64,000 nt of DNA from Woeseiaceae bacterium (lineage in GTDB: Bacteria > Pseudomonadota > Gammaproteobacteria > Steroidobacterales > Woeseiaceae): positions 62,001 through 126,000 of the forward strand of contig JASJCQ010000002.1 of assembly GCA_030065915.1 (NCBI GenBank), written 5' to 3'. A model generated the notes under the pieces. The model had not been told where the DNA came from. It ran no database searches and saw only the letters and a list, made by a program, of their open reading frames with translations. Below are positions 43,483 through 54,405 of this stretch, one piece after another (the first letter of the stretch is position 1; every line of letters starts with the position of its first letter). A program made the translations under genes and the position numbers.

Positions 43483-43950
43483 TTACATCTCCATTACCGG
43501 AATTCTGATTTCGTACTGTGGCGTTTCTCCGGGCTCCTCCCACTGGACGACAATGCTGAACTCCGGCGGCGTTTCCGTATCGAAATGAGTGATTACGACG
43601 CGCCCGTTGGGCAGCGTTGCGGCGGCCTGCTGCTCCCAAAGCAGGACGTCATGTCGTGCCATCTCACCAGCGGTGCAGTTCTTGATACCGGCAATGCAGC
43701 CCCCGTCCAGGCCCGTATTCGTATAGGCAGCGCCGCCCATCGGATTGGCGCGAATGCGGTCCGCGACGTCGCCAGCCAGCGTGATCGCGTTGTGCCGGAA
43801 CATCGAGGTTCGTCCGGCCTGCAGGCTCTGGACATACAGCCCGGCAATCCCGAGCATGCCGACCGACATGATGATCAGAGCAATCAGTACTTCGACCAGG
43901 TTAAAGCCGCGTTGCAATTTCAATAGGGTCATTTCCAGCTTCCTCATCAC
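43483..43950 (-). CDS. pilV: Minor pilin PilV
   Basis: A 155-residue minor pilin. The leader ends L-Q-R-G, and the mature start is F-N-L-V-E-V-L-I-A-L with Glu5 and the V-G-M-L-G-I-A-G-L-Y segment typical of PilV. Two cysteines, in G-G-C-I and K-N-C-T, may form a disulfide. It overlaps the upstream fimT gene by 4 bp and is followed by pilW after 3 bp. Confidence 0.92.
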   Translation of the reverse strand: MMRKLEMTLLKLQRGFNLVEVLIALIIMSVGMLGIAGLYVQSLQAGRTSMFRHNAITLAGDVADRIRANPMGGAAYTNTGLDGGCIAGIKNCTAGEMARHDVLLWEQQAAATLPNGRVVITHFDTETPPEFSIVVQWEEPGETPQYEIRIPVMEM

Positions 43951-44573
43951 GGACAGCTCTTGCTCATGTCAGTCAGGGCCTGGCCAATCTGGGTTTGGTC
44001 ACGAACAATGGTCGCGCGGCCCAGCGGCGTTGAGACGAACAGCCGGGCAGCGGAGTTGCCGCCGGCGGCCGTGATATTGCCGCGGTCGTCGCACATGACG
44101 ATCTGTGTGAGCGCCGGGTTGCCGCCAACGTCTCCGCGGCCGAGCCCGGTTGATGCAAAGCTGAAGAACGTCGCGTCATCTGCTACGGCGAAACTGACGT
44201 TGCGCTCCGCCGGACCGTGAACACGCAGGATCGCCTCCGTCGATGCCCTGGCCGCATTGTCGTCGTCATCGACAAACACGATATAGCCGTCTGTCCAGGT
44301 TCCACTGCAGGTCGGCGTCGCAGCCAGCGAGTTGGCGCTGGCACAGATTGTGATCGAGCTCTTTGCGCGAGCAGCCTCTGTCCGAGCCAGTTGGAATGCT
44401 GCATGCAGGTCGTTGGCCGACGCTGTCATTCGACTGTTCTGAGTGAACTCGGCGAAGTTCGGCACGCCGAGCGCGAGAACGACACCGATAACAAGTACCG
44501 TGATCAGCAGTTCGTATAGCGTGAAGCCCCTCTCGGCCTTGCGCGTCTTGCGGTGCGGTGTGTGCTTGGTCAT
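43947..44573 (-). CDS. fimT: GspH/FimT-family pseudopilin (copy 1)
   Basis: A 208-residue prepilin-like protein with a polar leader (M-T-K-H-T-P-H-R-K) ending A-E-R-G, then F-T-L-Y-E-L-L-I-T-V with Glu5, and the GspH/FimT domain: A-F-Q-L-A-R-T-E-A and I-T-I-C-A-S. The ATG at 44573 is taken as the start because the frame before it is not pilin-like. FimT proteins are accessory minor pilins, in some species involved in DNA uptake. It overlaps pilV by 4 bp. Confidence 0.9.
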   Translation of the reverse strand: MTKHTPHRKTRKAERGFTLYELLITVLVIGVVLALGVPNFAEFTQNSRMTASANDLHAAFQLARTEAARAKSSITICASANSLAATPTCSGTWTDGYIVFVDDDDNAARASTEAILRVHGPAERNVSFAVADDATFFSFASTGLGRGDVGGNPALTQIVMCDDRGNITAAGGNSAARLFVSTPLGRATIVRDQTQIGQALTDMSKSCP

Positions 44574-44673
44574 GCGCGCAATAATAGGGGAAATGGGACG
44601 AATATCGCCCCGAATCCCGACGAGCGGGGCAATCGCACCGACAAACGGTACTAAAGTCACGCTATAGCTTTAC

Positions 44674-45225
44674 TTAATCCGAGCATGAATAAGGCGTCCC
44701 ATAGCGATTTTCAAATGTGATTCTGGGGCGCCCCGTGTAGCTCAGCACGAGGGCCCGCGCCCGGATCCGCTCGGTGTTGTCGCAGGCGACGATCGTGCCG
44801 TTGGTCGCTCGCTTCTGTGTCGAGCGGAATGTGTAGCTGCGACGATTGGATTTCAATGTGACATTTTGCGCTACCTTGTGGCGTGCGACGATCGGTTCTG
44901 ACTCGTCTACGCGCGCCGGCTGGTCTTTGTCGGTATTCTCGAAAATAAGCCAGCCATTGGACCAATTCGTGGTCGACTCGCACTGCTCGAGATCACGGCT
45001 CGCGCAGATGGTGACGACACGATTCCTGACGATCGATTCCTTCTTGGCCAGATGAATCGCATGGAACAGCGCGTTGAGCTCGACGCGTTGTCGTTGCCGT
45101 GCCAGCACGTCGGAAAAGGACGGGATTCCCAGTGTCAGGACCGCCGATATGATGACGACCGTGACCAGCAGTTCGTACAGGCTGTAGCCTGAAGACAATC
45201 TCACCAGTGATGACCTCCTTGTCAT
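44674..45225 (-). CDS. GspH/FimT-family pseudopilin (copy 2)
   Basis: A 183-residue protein with leader M-T-R-R-S-S-L-V-R-L-S-S-G, then Y-S-L-Y-E-L-L-V-T-V (Glu5 present, Tyr at mature position 1), and the same GspH/FimT layout as copy 1: A-I-H-L-A-K-K-E-S and V-T-I-C-A-S-R. It is clearly a diverged relative of the next gene. It starts the pilus operon, 100 bp upstream of copy 1, and is divergent from the Fur-family gene. An AGGAGG-like TCACTGGTGAGA region lies upstream of the ATG at 45225. Confidence 0.88.
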   Translation of the reverse strand: MTRRSSLVRLSSGYSLYELLVTVVIISAVLTLGIPSFSDVLARQRQRVELNALFHAIHLAKKESIVRNRVVTICASRDLEQCESTTNWSNGWLIFENTDKDQPARVDESEPIVARHKVAQNVTLKSNRRSYTFRSTQKRATNGTIVACDNTERIRARALVLSYTGRPRITFENRYGTPYSCSD

Positions 45226-45308
45226 TTGAGACGACAGTGGCAGGAGACTCACGCGAATGCGATGCCCGAAAGTGGGGCAGAGACGGAGTTTCGGCATTTT
45301 CGGCGGCG

Positions 45309-45337
45309 TTAGACTTTGTCTAATCATCATTTATACT
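45309..45337 (+). promoter_or_regulatory. Promoter overlapping a perfect inverted repeat, Fur-family gene
   Basis: TTAGAC, 17 bp, TATACT: a good sigma-70 promoter. Its -35 box is the left half of the perfect inverted repeat TTAGACTTTGTCTAA (45309-45323), so a regulator bound there would block RNA polymerase. The regulator encoded just downstream is the natural candidate (autoregulation). Confidence 0.6.
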
Positions 45338-45368
45338 GTCTTCGGGGATACTTAAGCGGGATGGGGAT

Positions 45369-45776
45369 ATGACGCGAGAGGAAATTCTGGAGCTGTTCGA
45401 CAAGCGGGGCGTGAAGCTGACGCCGCAAAGACTTGAGGTCGCAGCGATTCTGCTGGAAAAGCCCCAGCACCTGTCGGCCGACCAGATCATTGACCGGCTG
45501 CGTGACACGGGCAGCAAGGTCTCGAAGGCCACGGTGTATAACACGCTGAACCTCTTCGGCGAAAAGGGCATCGCTCGAGAGATCAAAGTGGACCCGGTCC
45601 GCAGGATCTACGACTCGACCCGCGGCCATCATTACCACTTCTATAATGTAGACACGGGCGAGCTGGAGGACATACCTGTCGGTGCCGTAGAACTCGGCCG
45701 GCAGCCCGATCTGCCCGAGGGTACCGAGCCTTTGGGCGTGGATATCATCATTCGGATCAAAAATCGTCGAAATTAG
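45369..45776 (+). CDS. Fur-family transcriptional regulator (Irr/PerR-like)
   Basis: A 135-residue metalloregulator. A winged helix (about 1-80) has L-T-P-Q-R-L-E-V and V-S-K-A-T-V-Y-N-T-L-N-L-F; then R-G-H-H-Y-H-F-Y-N-V is the metal/haem region. The C-terminal CxxC zinc sites of classical Fur are missing, so it resembles Irr or other Cys-poor members more than Fur itself. Histidines in the H-H-Y-H segment could bind haem or Fe/Mn. Its own promoter overlaps an inverted repeat. Whether it controls feoAB cannot be told; the feoAB site looks like a standard Fur box. Confidence 0.9.
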   Translation: MTREEILELFDKRGVKLTPQRLEVAAILLEKPQHLSADQIIDRLRDTGSKVSKATVYNTLNLFGEKGIAREIKVDPVRRIYDSTRGHHYHFYNVDTGELEDIPVGAVELGRQPDLPEGTEPLGVDIIIRIKNRRN

Positions 45777-45827
45777 GCCCTGACGGGCTTTTCGGAGCTT
45801 GGATGCGCCGCTATACTTCGCGACCTC

Positions 45828-45903
<76 letters not shown>

Positions 45904-45912
45904 GATTGCAGA

Positions 45913-45942
45913 AGGCCCCTTGTTCGCAAGGGGCTTTTTTAT
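45913..45942 (+). terminator. Intrinsic terminator after tRNA-Thr
   Basis: AGGCCCCTTG, a short TTCG-type loop, CAAGGGGCTT and a T run, starting 9 bp after the tRNA 3' end. Confidence 0.9.
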
Positions 45943-45976
45943 TCGGGTCCGTCTCACTTCCCGGATCTGAAATGTC

Positions 45977-46714
45977 TTAAAGGCTGCTGTCGCCTGACGC
46001 TCGTGGCGGATTGCTCTGGTCGCCGACATATCTGAAATCACTGAAGCGGGTCGATTCCATCTCGTCGAAGGAGACCAGCAAGTAGGCACCACCTTTGACC
46101 TTGGCCGAGATTTCGCTGATGACCTGCGGCCCGTTCGGTTGAGCCGGGGCGAAGTCGAAACGCATGTGCATCGTCTTGATCTTGACGCCGAAGGCCGGGC
46201 GAATGGGTCCGCTATTGTGCACGTCCACGTACTGCAGGGCACCGCTGGCCTTCGAGACCTTCAGCTCTCCGATTAATTTGTCGGCGAATTCCGCTTCAGC
46301 GCTGTCCATGACGGGCTGGAAGCTGAATATCCAGCTGTCCGCGTCCTCGCTCGCCAGCGCAAGGGACTTCAGCTCGATCATATCCGGGACGTCGCTGTCG
46401 TCCTCGGGAATGTCCTGATCGTATTGCTTGTCTTCTTCGAACGCCTCGATTTCCTCGAGGGTCGGCGGTCGGTTATCGACCGCGACCAGTGTCCATCGAT
46501 TCCCCTTGGGTTCGGAAGGGTCGAAGCGGCTCACAATCAAAGTCTCGTCTTCGAACCCGGTCTGTGTGTAGGCCCAGGACGTGCCAGGATTCCACTCCAC
46601 CTGCTGCAAGGCTTCCGTCACGATGTCTTCGGGCGATTGATCATCGGCAACGGCCTGCGGCTGCGCCGCCAGCATCACGAATAGCGGCAATGCTTTCACA
46701 ACGGGACTTCTCAT
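45977..46714 (-). CDS. Hypothetical exported protein
   Basis: A 245-residue protein with a signal peptide (M-R-S-P-V-V-K-A-L-P-L-F...A-V-A, cut near residue 24). The mature part has W-N-P-G-T-S-W-A-Y-T-Q-T near residue 42, an acidic stretch I-E-A-F-E-E-D-K-Q-Y-D-Q-D, and then several beta strands including M-H-M-R-F-D-F-A-P, which suggests a beta-sandwich-like periplasmic protein. I do not recognise a family. The ATG at 46714 is chosen for the signal peptide; the frame continues upstream without signal. It is divergent from the dipeptidyl peptidase gene. Confidence 0.75.
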   Translation of the reverse strand: MRSPVVKALPLFVMLAAQPQAVADDQSPEDIVTEALQQVEWNPGTSWAYTQTGFEDETLIVSRFDPSEPKGNRWTLVAVDNRPPTLEEIEAFEEDKQYDQDIPEDDSDVPDMIELKSLALASEDADSWIFSFQPVMDSAEAEFADKLIGELKVSKASGALQYVDVHNSGPIRPAFGVKIKTMHMRFDFAPAQPNGPQVISEISAKVKGGAYLLVSFDEMESTRFSDFRYVGDQSNPPRASGDSSL

Positions 46715-46987
46715 GGTCTTGGTTTCCTGTTCGGCTGTCTGTGAGTTATAGCAGCACACAGCGCCTTCGGTTACACGATCCGGGCATGAGCGGCGCAAAT
46801 GGCGCAGGCAGTGGCTCCACACCTGTGACTCCAGGGGTCGATGCGGTAGAGTCTGCCTACGCAATTTGCGCCACACTCGAGGCCCTCTTAACGGTTACCA
46901 GGCACCCACTCGCCATATCATGCGAAACGAGAGGTCACCGTACTCGAGCGATTGAGATCCTGAACAGAAGCGATGCGAGAAAACCCA

Positions 46988-49225
46988 ATGATTCGACGTT
47001 TGATTACGGCCAGTTCCGTATTCCTGGTGGCGCCCGTTATGGCCGATGACACTCTGACAGTTGAACGAATGTTCGAGGCCCCGAGCCTGTCCGGCCCGTC
47101 ACCGAGCCAGCTGAAGATATCGCCCGATTCCTCGCGTGTGACATTCATCCGGGCGAGCGAGTCCGACGTACAGCGCGGTAATTTGTGGGAGTACAGCCTC
47201 GAAGACAATGAACTGAGGCTGCTCGTGGACTCGCAGGAATTGTCCAGCGGCCCGGAGCAGCTGTCAGACGAGGAGCTGGCGCGACGAGAGCGACTGCGCA
47301 TCTCGGGATCGACCGGCATTGTCGGCTACGACTTTTCGACCGATGGCAAGCTGCTGCTGTTCCCCATTGCCGGCGACCTGTATGTCTATGACCTGGAGCG
47401 TCGCAAGAGTACGCGGATTACCGAGACGGATGAAACGGAGACGGACCCGAAGCTCAGCCCGTCGGGCCGCTACGTGTCATTCATTCGTGCCCAGAACCTG
47501 TTCGTCTACGACCTCGAGAAGAAAGAAGAGCGGCAGCTGACGACGGACGGTGGCGGCACGATCAAGAACGGCATGGCTGAATTCGTCGCCCAGGAGGAGA
47601 TGGATCGGCTGACCGGTTATTGGTGGGCGCCGGACAGCGATGCGATCGCCTTCGCACGTGTTGACGAATCGCCGGTCACGCTCGAGGAACGCTTCGAAGT
47701 CTACGCCGAGAGCTTCAAGGTGTTCCTGCAGCGATATCCTTCGACCGGCACGCCGAACGCGGAGGTCGAACTCGGCGTCGTGGAGCTCGATTCGGGTGAA
47801 ACGACGTGGATGGACCTCGGCATCGAGAGCGACATCTACCTGGCGCGGGTCAGCTGGTTCCCGGACGGCCTCCACGTCGCCGTACAGCGGCAGTCTCGTG
47901 ACCAGAAGACACTGGATTTTCTGAAGATCGACCGCCGCAGCGGCCAGTCCAAGACCCTGCTGACCGAGACCGCGGAAACCTGGCTCAGCCTGTACAACGA
48001 CCTGACCTTCCTTGAGTCCGGAGACGGTTTCATCTGGGCGTCCGAGCGCAGCGGCTTCAAGCACCTCTACCTGTACGATAACGACGGCCAGCTCATCCAA
48101 CCGTTGACCGCGGGAGAGTGGGAGGTCACCGGTAATCGTTACCAGCGGGCCGTGCTGCATGTCGACGAAGACGCGCGGGAGATCGTCTTTGCGGCGACCG
48201 CGGAAAGCCCGCTGGAACGCCACGTCTACCGCATCGGTTTCGATGCCCGTGACAAATCGAAGCCCGAACGCATCAGCAAGCGCGAAGGCTGGCACAGTGC
48301 TGTCTTCGCGAAGAACGGCGAGTTCTACGTTGACGTCTTCCAGAGCCCGACGACGCCGACGCAGGTCGCCGTGCATGACTCTGACGGCGAGCCGATTCGA
48401 TACATCGAAGAGAACGCATTGGATAGCAGCCATCCGTTTGCGCCGTACGTGGATGAGATGCCGGACATCGAGTACGGCACGATCAAGGCGGAAGATGGCC
48501 AGGACCTCTACTACAAGTTCCTGAAGCCGGCTGACTTCGACCCTGACAAACAGTACCCGGTGATTGTCTACGTATACGGCGGTCCGTCCGGTCAGCGCGT
48601 TACGAAGCGATGGCGAGACCCGCTGGAGCACATCATGGTCAATCGCGGTTTCCTCGTGTTTGCGCTCGACAACCGCGGCACGAGCTTCCGCGGCGTTGAG
48701 TTCGATGCGCCGATCTACCGACGCCTGGGGAACATCGAAGTCGTCGACCAGATGGCGGGCGTCGAGTTTCTGAAGAGCAAACCCTATGTCGATGCGGATC
48801 GACTCGGGGTCTTCGGCTGGAGCTACGGCGGCTATATGGCGCTGATGGCGGCGATGCAGGAACCGGACGTGTTCGCTGCGGCCGTGTCGGGTGCACCCGT
48901 GACTGACTGGACGCTCTACGATACGCACTACACCGAGCGCTTCATGAGCACGCCCCAGGACAACCCGGAGGGCTATGAAGCAGGAAGTGTTTTCCCGTAC
49001 GTCGAGAATCTCAAGTCGCCGCTGCTGGTCATACACGGCATGGCCGACGACAACGTGCTGTTTACGAACAGCACCAAGCTGTTCGCCGAGTTGCAGGCGC
49101 AGCAGAAAGACTTCGATTCGATGACTTACCCGGGCAGCAAGCACTCGCTGATTCGAATTCCGGGCACGGGACAGCACTCCATTACGAAGACGCTGACCTT
49201 CTTCGAGACTCACCTGAATCCCTGA
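46988..49225 (+). CDS. Dipeptidyl peptidase IV-type serine protease (S9B)
   Basis: About 745 residues: signal peptide (M-I-R-R-L-I-T-A...V-M-A), an N-terminal beta-propeller (about 30-480) and an alpha/beta-hydrolase domain. The catalytic Ser is S612 in G-W-S-Y-G-G-Y; the Asp is in H-G-M-A-D-D-N-V and the His in G-S-K-H-S-L near the C-terminus. E-E-M-D-R-L-T-G-Y-W-W holds the Glu pair that binds the substrate amino terminus in DPP4-like enzymes. It cleaves X-Pro/X-Ala dipeptides in the periplasm. ATG 46973, five codons upstream, is an alternative start. Confidence 0.93.
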   Translation: MIRRLITASSVFLVAPVMADDTLTVERMFEAPSLSGPSPSQLKISPDSSRVTFIRASESDVQRGNLWEYSLEDNELRLLVDSQELSSGPEQLSDEELARRERLRISGSTGIVGYDFSTDGKLLLFPIAGDLYVYDLERRKSTRITETDETETDPKLSPSGRYVSFIRAQNLFVYDLEKKEERQLTTDGGGTIKNGMAEFVAQEEMDRLTGYWWAPDSDAIAFARVDESPVTLEERFEVYAESFKVFLQRYPSTGTPNAEVELGVVELDSGETTWMDLGIESDIYLARVSWFPDGLHVAVQRQSRDQKTLDFLKIDRRSGQSKTLLTETAETWLSLYNDLTFLESGDGFIWASERSGFKHLYLYDNDGQLIQPLTAGEWEVTGNRYQRAVLHVDEDAREIVFAATAESPLERHVYRIGFDARDKSKPERISKREGWHSAVFAKNGEFYVDVFQSPTTPTQVAVHDSDGEPIRYIEENALDSSHPFAPYVDEMPDIEYGTIKAEDGQDLYYKFLKPADFDPDKQYPVIVYVYGGPSGQRVTKRWRDPLEHIMVNRGFLVFALDNRGTSFRGVEFDAPIYRRLGNIEVVDQMAGVEFLKSKPYVDADRLGVFGWSYGGYMALMAAMQEPDVFAAAVSGAPVTDWTLYDTHYTERFMSTPQDNPEGYEAGSVFPYVENLKSPLLVIHGMADDNVLFTNSTKLFAELQAQQKDFDSMTYPGSKHSLIRIPGTGQHSITKTLTFFETHLNP

Positions 49226-49247
49226 GGCCAGCCGCCAGGAGCAAAGG

Positions 49248-50858
49248 ATGAAAGCGAGTACGCTGAGGATTGGCAAGCGTTACCGGCCCAATCGGCTGGC
49301 CGACGGTTACGATGCGGTCGTCATCGGCTCCGGCATGGGCGGCCTGACGACGGCGGCGCTCTTGAGCGAACTCGGCTGGCGAGTTTGCGTGCTCGAACAG
49401 CACTACACGGCCGGCGGTTACACGCACTCTTACGAGCGGCATGGCTACGAATGGGACGTCGGTGTTCACTACATCGGCGACGTGGGCGCGCCCACGCGTA
49501 CGCGGAAGCTGTTCGACTTCCTGTCGGACGGCCAGCTCCAATGGGCGCCAATGGATGAGGAATACGACCGCTTCTACGTTGGCGACAAGGTGTTCAACGC
49601 GAGGGCCGGCAAACAGGGTTTCCGCGAGAATCTAATCCGCCAGTTTCCCAACGAGGTTGAAGCGATTGACCGCTATATCGCGTTGCTGAATGAGGCAAGC
49701 GGTGCGATGTTCGGCCAGGCGATGCAGCGCGTCATGAAACCCTGGCAGAGGAAGCTTGCGGCACCGCTGGCTCGATTGAAGACGCCGGACAGCTTGTATC
49801 GGACGACGTGGGACGTGCTCAGTGAGCTGACGGACGATCCGGATCTCATCGCCGTGCTCTGCGGGCAGTGGGGCGACATGGGCCTGCCACCGAAACGCTC
49901 AGCGTTTATGGCGCACGCGATGATCGCGAGGCACTACATGTACGGCGGGTTTTACCCGGTGGGCGGCAGCTGGAAGATCGCTGACACGATTATCCCAAAG
50001 ATCCAGAAAAGCGGCGGCGAGGTATTCACCTACGCTCGCGTCAAATCGATTTCGACCGCTGGTGGCAGAGTCACCGGTGTCGAGATGGAAGACGGCCACC
50101 GTATCGACTGCGACTGCGTCATCTCATCTGCCGGCATACACAATACTTTCGGTGGACTGTTACCGGCTGACCTGGTCAGTTCGACCGGCTACGAGGACCA
50201 ACTGGGATCTGTGCAGCCGAGCTTTGCTCACCTGGGTGTCTACATCGGATTGAAAGGAACCGCAGAAGAGCTCGGGCTGCCAAAGACCAACTTCTGGATC
50301 TATCCGTCGAACGATTATGACGCCGCGGTCGACGCTTTTGAGAATCGTCCCGACGCCGAGTTTCCCGTCGTCTATCTTTCATTCCCGTCGGCCAAGGATC
50401 CGGATTACCTGAATCGACACCCCGGCACAGCGACCATCGAAATCGTTGCGCCGGCGCCTTACGCCTGGTTCGAGAAGTGGGCCGGATCGACCTGGGGCAA
50501 ACGAGGCGATGACTACGATGCGCTCAAAGACGAGCTCGGTGAGCGCCTGATGCGCTACGTCTATGACAAGCTGCCTCAGCTCGAGGGCAGGGTGGATTAC
50601 TACGAAGTCTCGACGCCGCTGTCGACAAACTGGTTCGCCGGCTACAAGCACGGCGAATTGTACGGACTGGATCACACACCGGAACGCTTGCAGCTGGACT
50701 GGCTGGGACCCCGTACGCGGATCAAGGGGTTGTGGCTGACCGGTCAGGATACGCTGACCTGCGGCGTGACCGGCGCCATGATGTCAGGCGTACTGACGAC
50801 CATGGCCCTGGCAGGAATGCGGAGAGTCGGTCCTCTGATGAAGCAGATTTACGCTTAG
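49248..50858 (+). CDS. FAD-dependent oxidoreductase, carotenoid isomerase/retinol saturase-like
   Basis: A 536-residue flavoprotein. A Rossmann motif D-A-V-V-I-G-S-G-M-G-G-L-T-T-A-A is at about residues 24-39, followed by V-L-E-Q-H-Y-T-A-G-G-Y-T-H-S-Y, the phytoene-desaturase/CrtISO/RetSat pattern. The C-terminal FAD segment is G-L-W-L-T-G-Q-D-T-L-T-C-G-V-T-G-A. No carotenoid gene lies nearby, so the substrate may be another polyene or lipid. It starts 22 bp after the peptidase stop and is probably in the same operon. Confidence 0.88.
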   Translation: MKASTLRIGKRYRPNRLADGYDAVVIGSGMGGLTTAALLSELGWRVCVLEQHYTAGGYTHSYERHGYEWDVGVHYIGDVGAPTRTRKLFDFLSDGQLQWAPMDEEYDRFYVGDKVFNARAGKQGFRENLIRQFPNEVEAIDRYIALLNEASGAMFGQAMQRVMKPWQRKLAAPLARLKTPDSLYRTTWDVLSELTDDPDLIAVLCGQWGDMGLPPKRSAFMAHAMIARHYMYGGFYPVGGSWKIADTIIPKIQKSGGEVFTYARVKSISTAGGRVTGVEMEDGHRIDCDCVISSAGIHNTFGGLLPADLVSSTGYEDQLGSVQPSFAHLGVYIGLKGTAEELGLPKTNFWIYPSNDYDAAVDAFENRPDAEFPVVYLSFPSAKDPDYLNRHPGTATIEIVAPAPYAWFEKWAGSTWGKRGDDYDALKDELGERLMRYVYDKLPQLEGRVDYYEVSTPLSTNWFAGYKHGELYGLDHTPERLQLDWLGPRTRIKGLWLTGQDTLTCGVTGAMMSGVLTTMALAGMRRVGPLMKQIYA

Positions 50859-50889
50859 GGTCTGTTCGTAACTTGGGGACGAACAAGCC

Positions 50890-51927
50890 CTAGTCGTCGG
50901 CAGGGTACTCACGGAATTCGACGCCGCCGCCCGGCGCGTTCCCTTCCCAGATTGCACGCCACACCTCACCCAGCTGCCGGGCTTCAAAGCTTGCCGGGAT
51001 GAGCCTCGTCGGCGTTGCGTCAAAGCCCGAGCCGTTCTCGCGGGCGATCGCATGTGAGAAGACGTAAGTGGGCGCCTGTCCCATCCGCAGATCCGACAGC
51101 ACCAGTTCGCCATCGACAAGATCAGCGCGGACGAAGTCCTGCGCAAACCACTGCAGCCGACCAACAGACCAGACGCCATTCGCACGTTCAAGCAACTGTC
51201 GATCGAACGGGTAGCGGGTGAGATTCAGGTCACCGTTATCGGCAACTAGCGAGTAGTTGCCCTCGAGGTAACCTTCGTCGGTCAGGATGACGACACGCCA
51301 CATTAGCGTGTTGAACGGGCTCGGTGTCGAGAAAACCGGCGCTGAATCGAGACCGCGATCAGTCATCGTTTCCCGCACCAGGCTCTCGACGTGCAGTTTG
51401 GCGCCCCAGGACCAGGCCAGGTAGACGCTGCTCAGCGCCAGTCCGGCGTGCAATAGCGTGTCTGACCGGGCCGACGCCGGTCGGAAGGCGGCATAGATTG
51501 CGCCGGCCAGCAGCGGAAGTGTGTACAGCGGGTCAATAATGAACAGCGTTGACCAACTGACCGGCGGCGACTGCAGCGGCCACAGCAGTTGTGTGCCATA
51601 CGCGGTGTGTGCATCCAGCAACGGGTGGGTCAACAGCGTGATAGATATCGCAGCGAGCCAGCGCCGCGGCGCTTCCCGAACCGGCGCCCAGAATCGCTTC
51701 AATACCAGCCAGAGCGCGACGGAAAACGGCGCCAGCACCAACAACGAGTGACTGAATCCCCGGTGGTAGGTGAAATTCCTGACCGCGTCGCCGTAGTCGA
51801 TCAGTACGTCGAGGTCCGGCAGTGTGCCAAGCGCCGCACCCGCGAGCAGGGCTTTGCGACGATGCTCCCTGGGTGCACAGGCGCCTGCGATGCCGGCGCC
51901 CAGGGCTATCTGCGTGATCGAGTCCAT
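50890..51927 (-). CDS. YdjM-type membrane metal-dependent hydrolase (DUF457)
   Basis: A 345-residue inner-membrane protein with the N-terminal M-D-S-I-T-Q-I-A-L-G-A, then A-L-G-T-L-P-D-L-D-V-L-I-D-Y, R-G-F-S-H-S-L-L, and H-P-L-L-D-A-H-T-A-Y-G-T. These Asp/His motifs at the helix ends are typical of the LexA-regulated YdjM-like family with likely metal binding. Four or five membrane helices lie in the first 180 residues, followed by a soluble C-terminal domain. The function of the family is not established. A hairpin TGTTCGT...ACGAACA lies between its stop and that of the oxidoreductase. Confidence 0.88.
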   Translation of the reverse strand: MDSITQIALGAGIAGACAPREHRRKALLAGAALGTLPDLDVLIDYGDAVRNFTYHRGFSHSLLVLAPFSVALWLVLKRFWAPVREAPRRWLAAISITLLTHPLLDAHTAYGTQLLWPLQSPPVSWSTLFIIDPLYTLPLLAGAIYAAFRPASARSDTLLHAGLALSSVYLAWSWGAKLHVESLVRETMTDRGLDSAPVFSTPSPFNTLMWRVVILTDEGYLEGNYSLVADNGDLNLTRYPFDRQLLERANGVWSVGRLQWFAQDFVRADLVDGELVLSDLRMGQAPTYVFSHAIARENGSGFDATPTRLIPASFEARQLGEVWRAIWEGNAPGGGVEFREYPADD

Positions 51928-52011
51928 TAGACGCTAGCGTTGAAGGTGCCGACGGACCGTCGCGGCGACCAGAGTGTCTTTGATCATCGTGCCACACATG
52001 AATGAGCCCCG

Positions 52012-54252
<2,241 letters not shown>

Positions 54253-54405
54253 TTACCTTGTTTTTCTGGACTTCCCCGGCCGCTTGGCAGGGGCTCGGGA
54301 CGGCGCATTATAATGGCCCGCAAACGCCCTCGCTTGCCTTTATGATTCTGCCCGGAGCGACCGAGGTGCTATCCTGTCGGGCTTTTGCACCTCCGAGGCA
54401 CAGTA

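Noticed and set aside
47477..49276. A 599-codon frame antisense to the dipeptidyl peptidase
   Set aside because: Shadow of a strongly coding GC-rich gene on the other strand.
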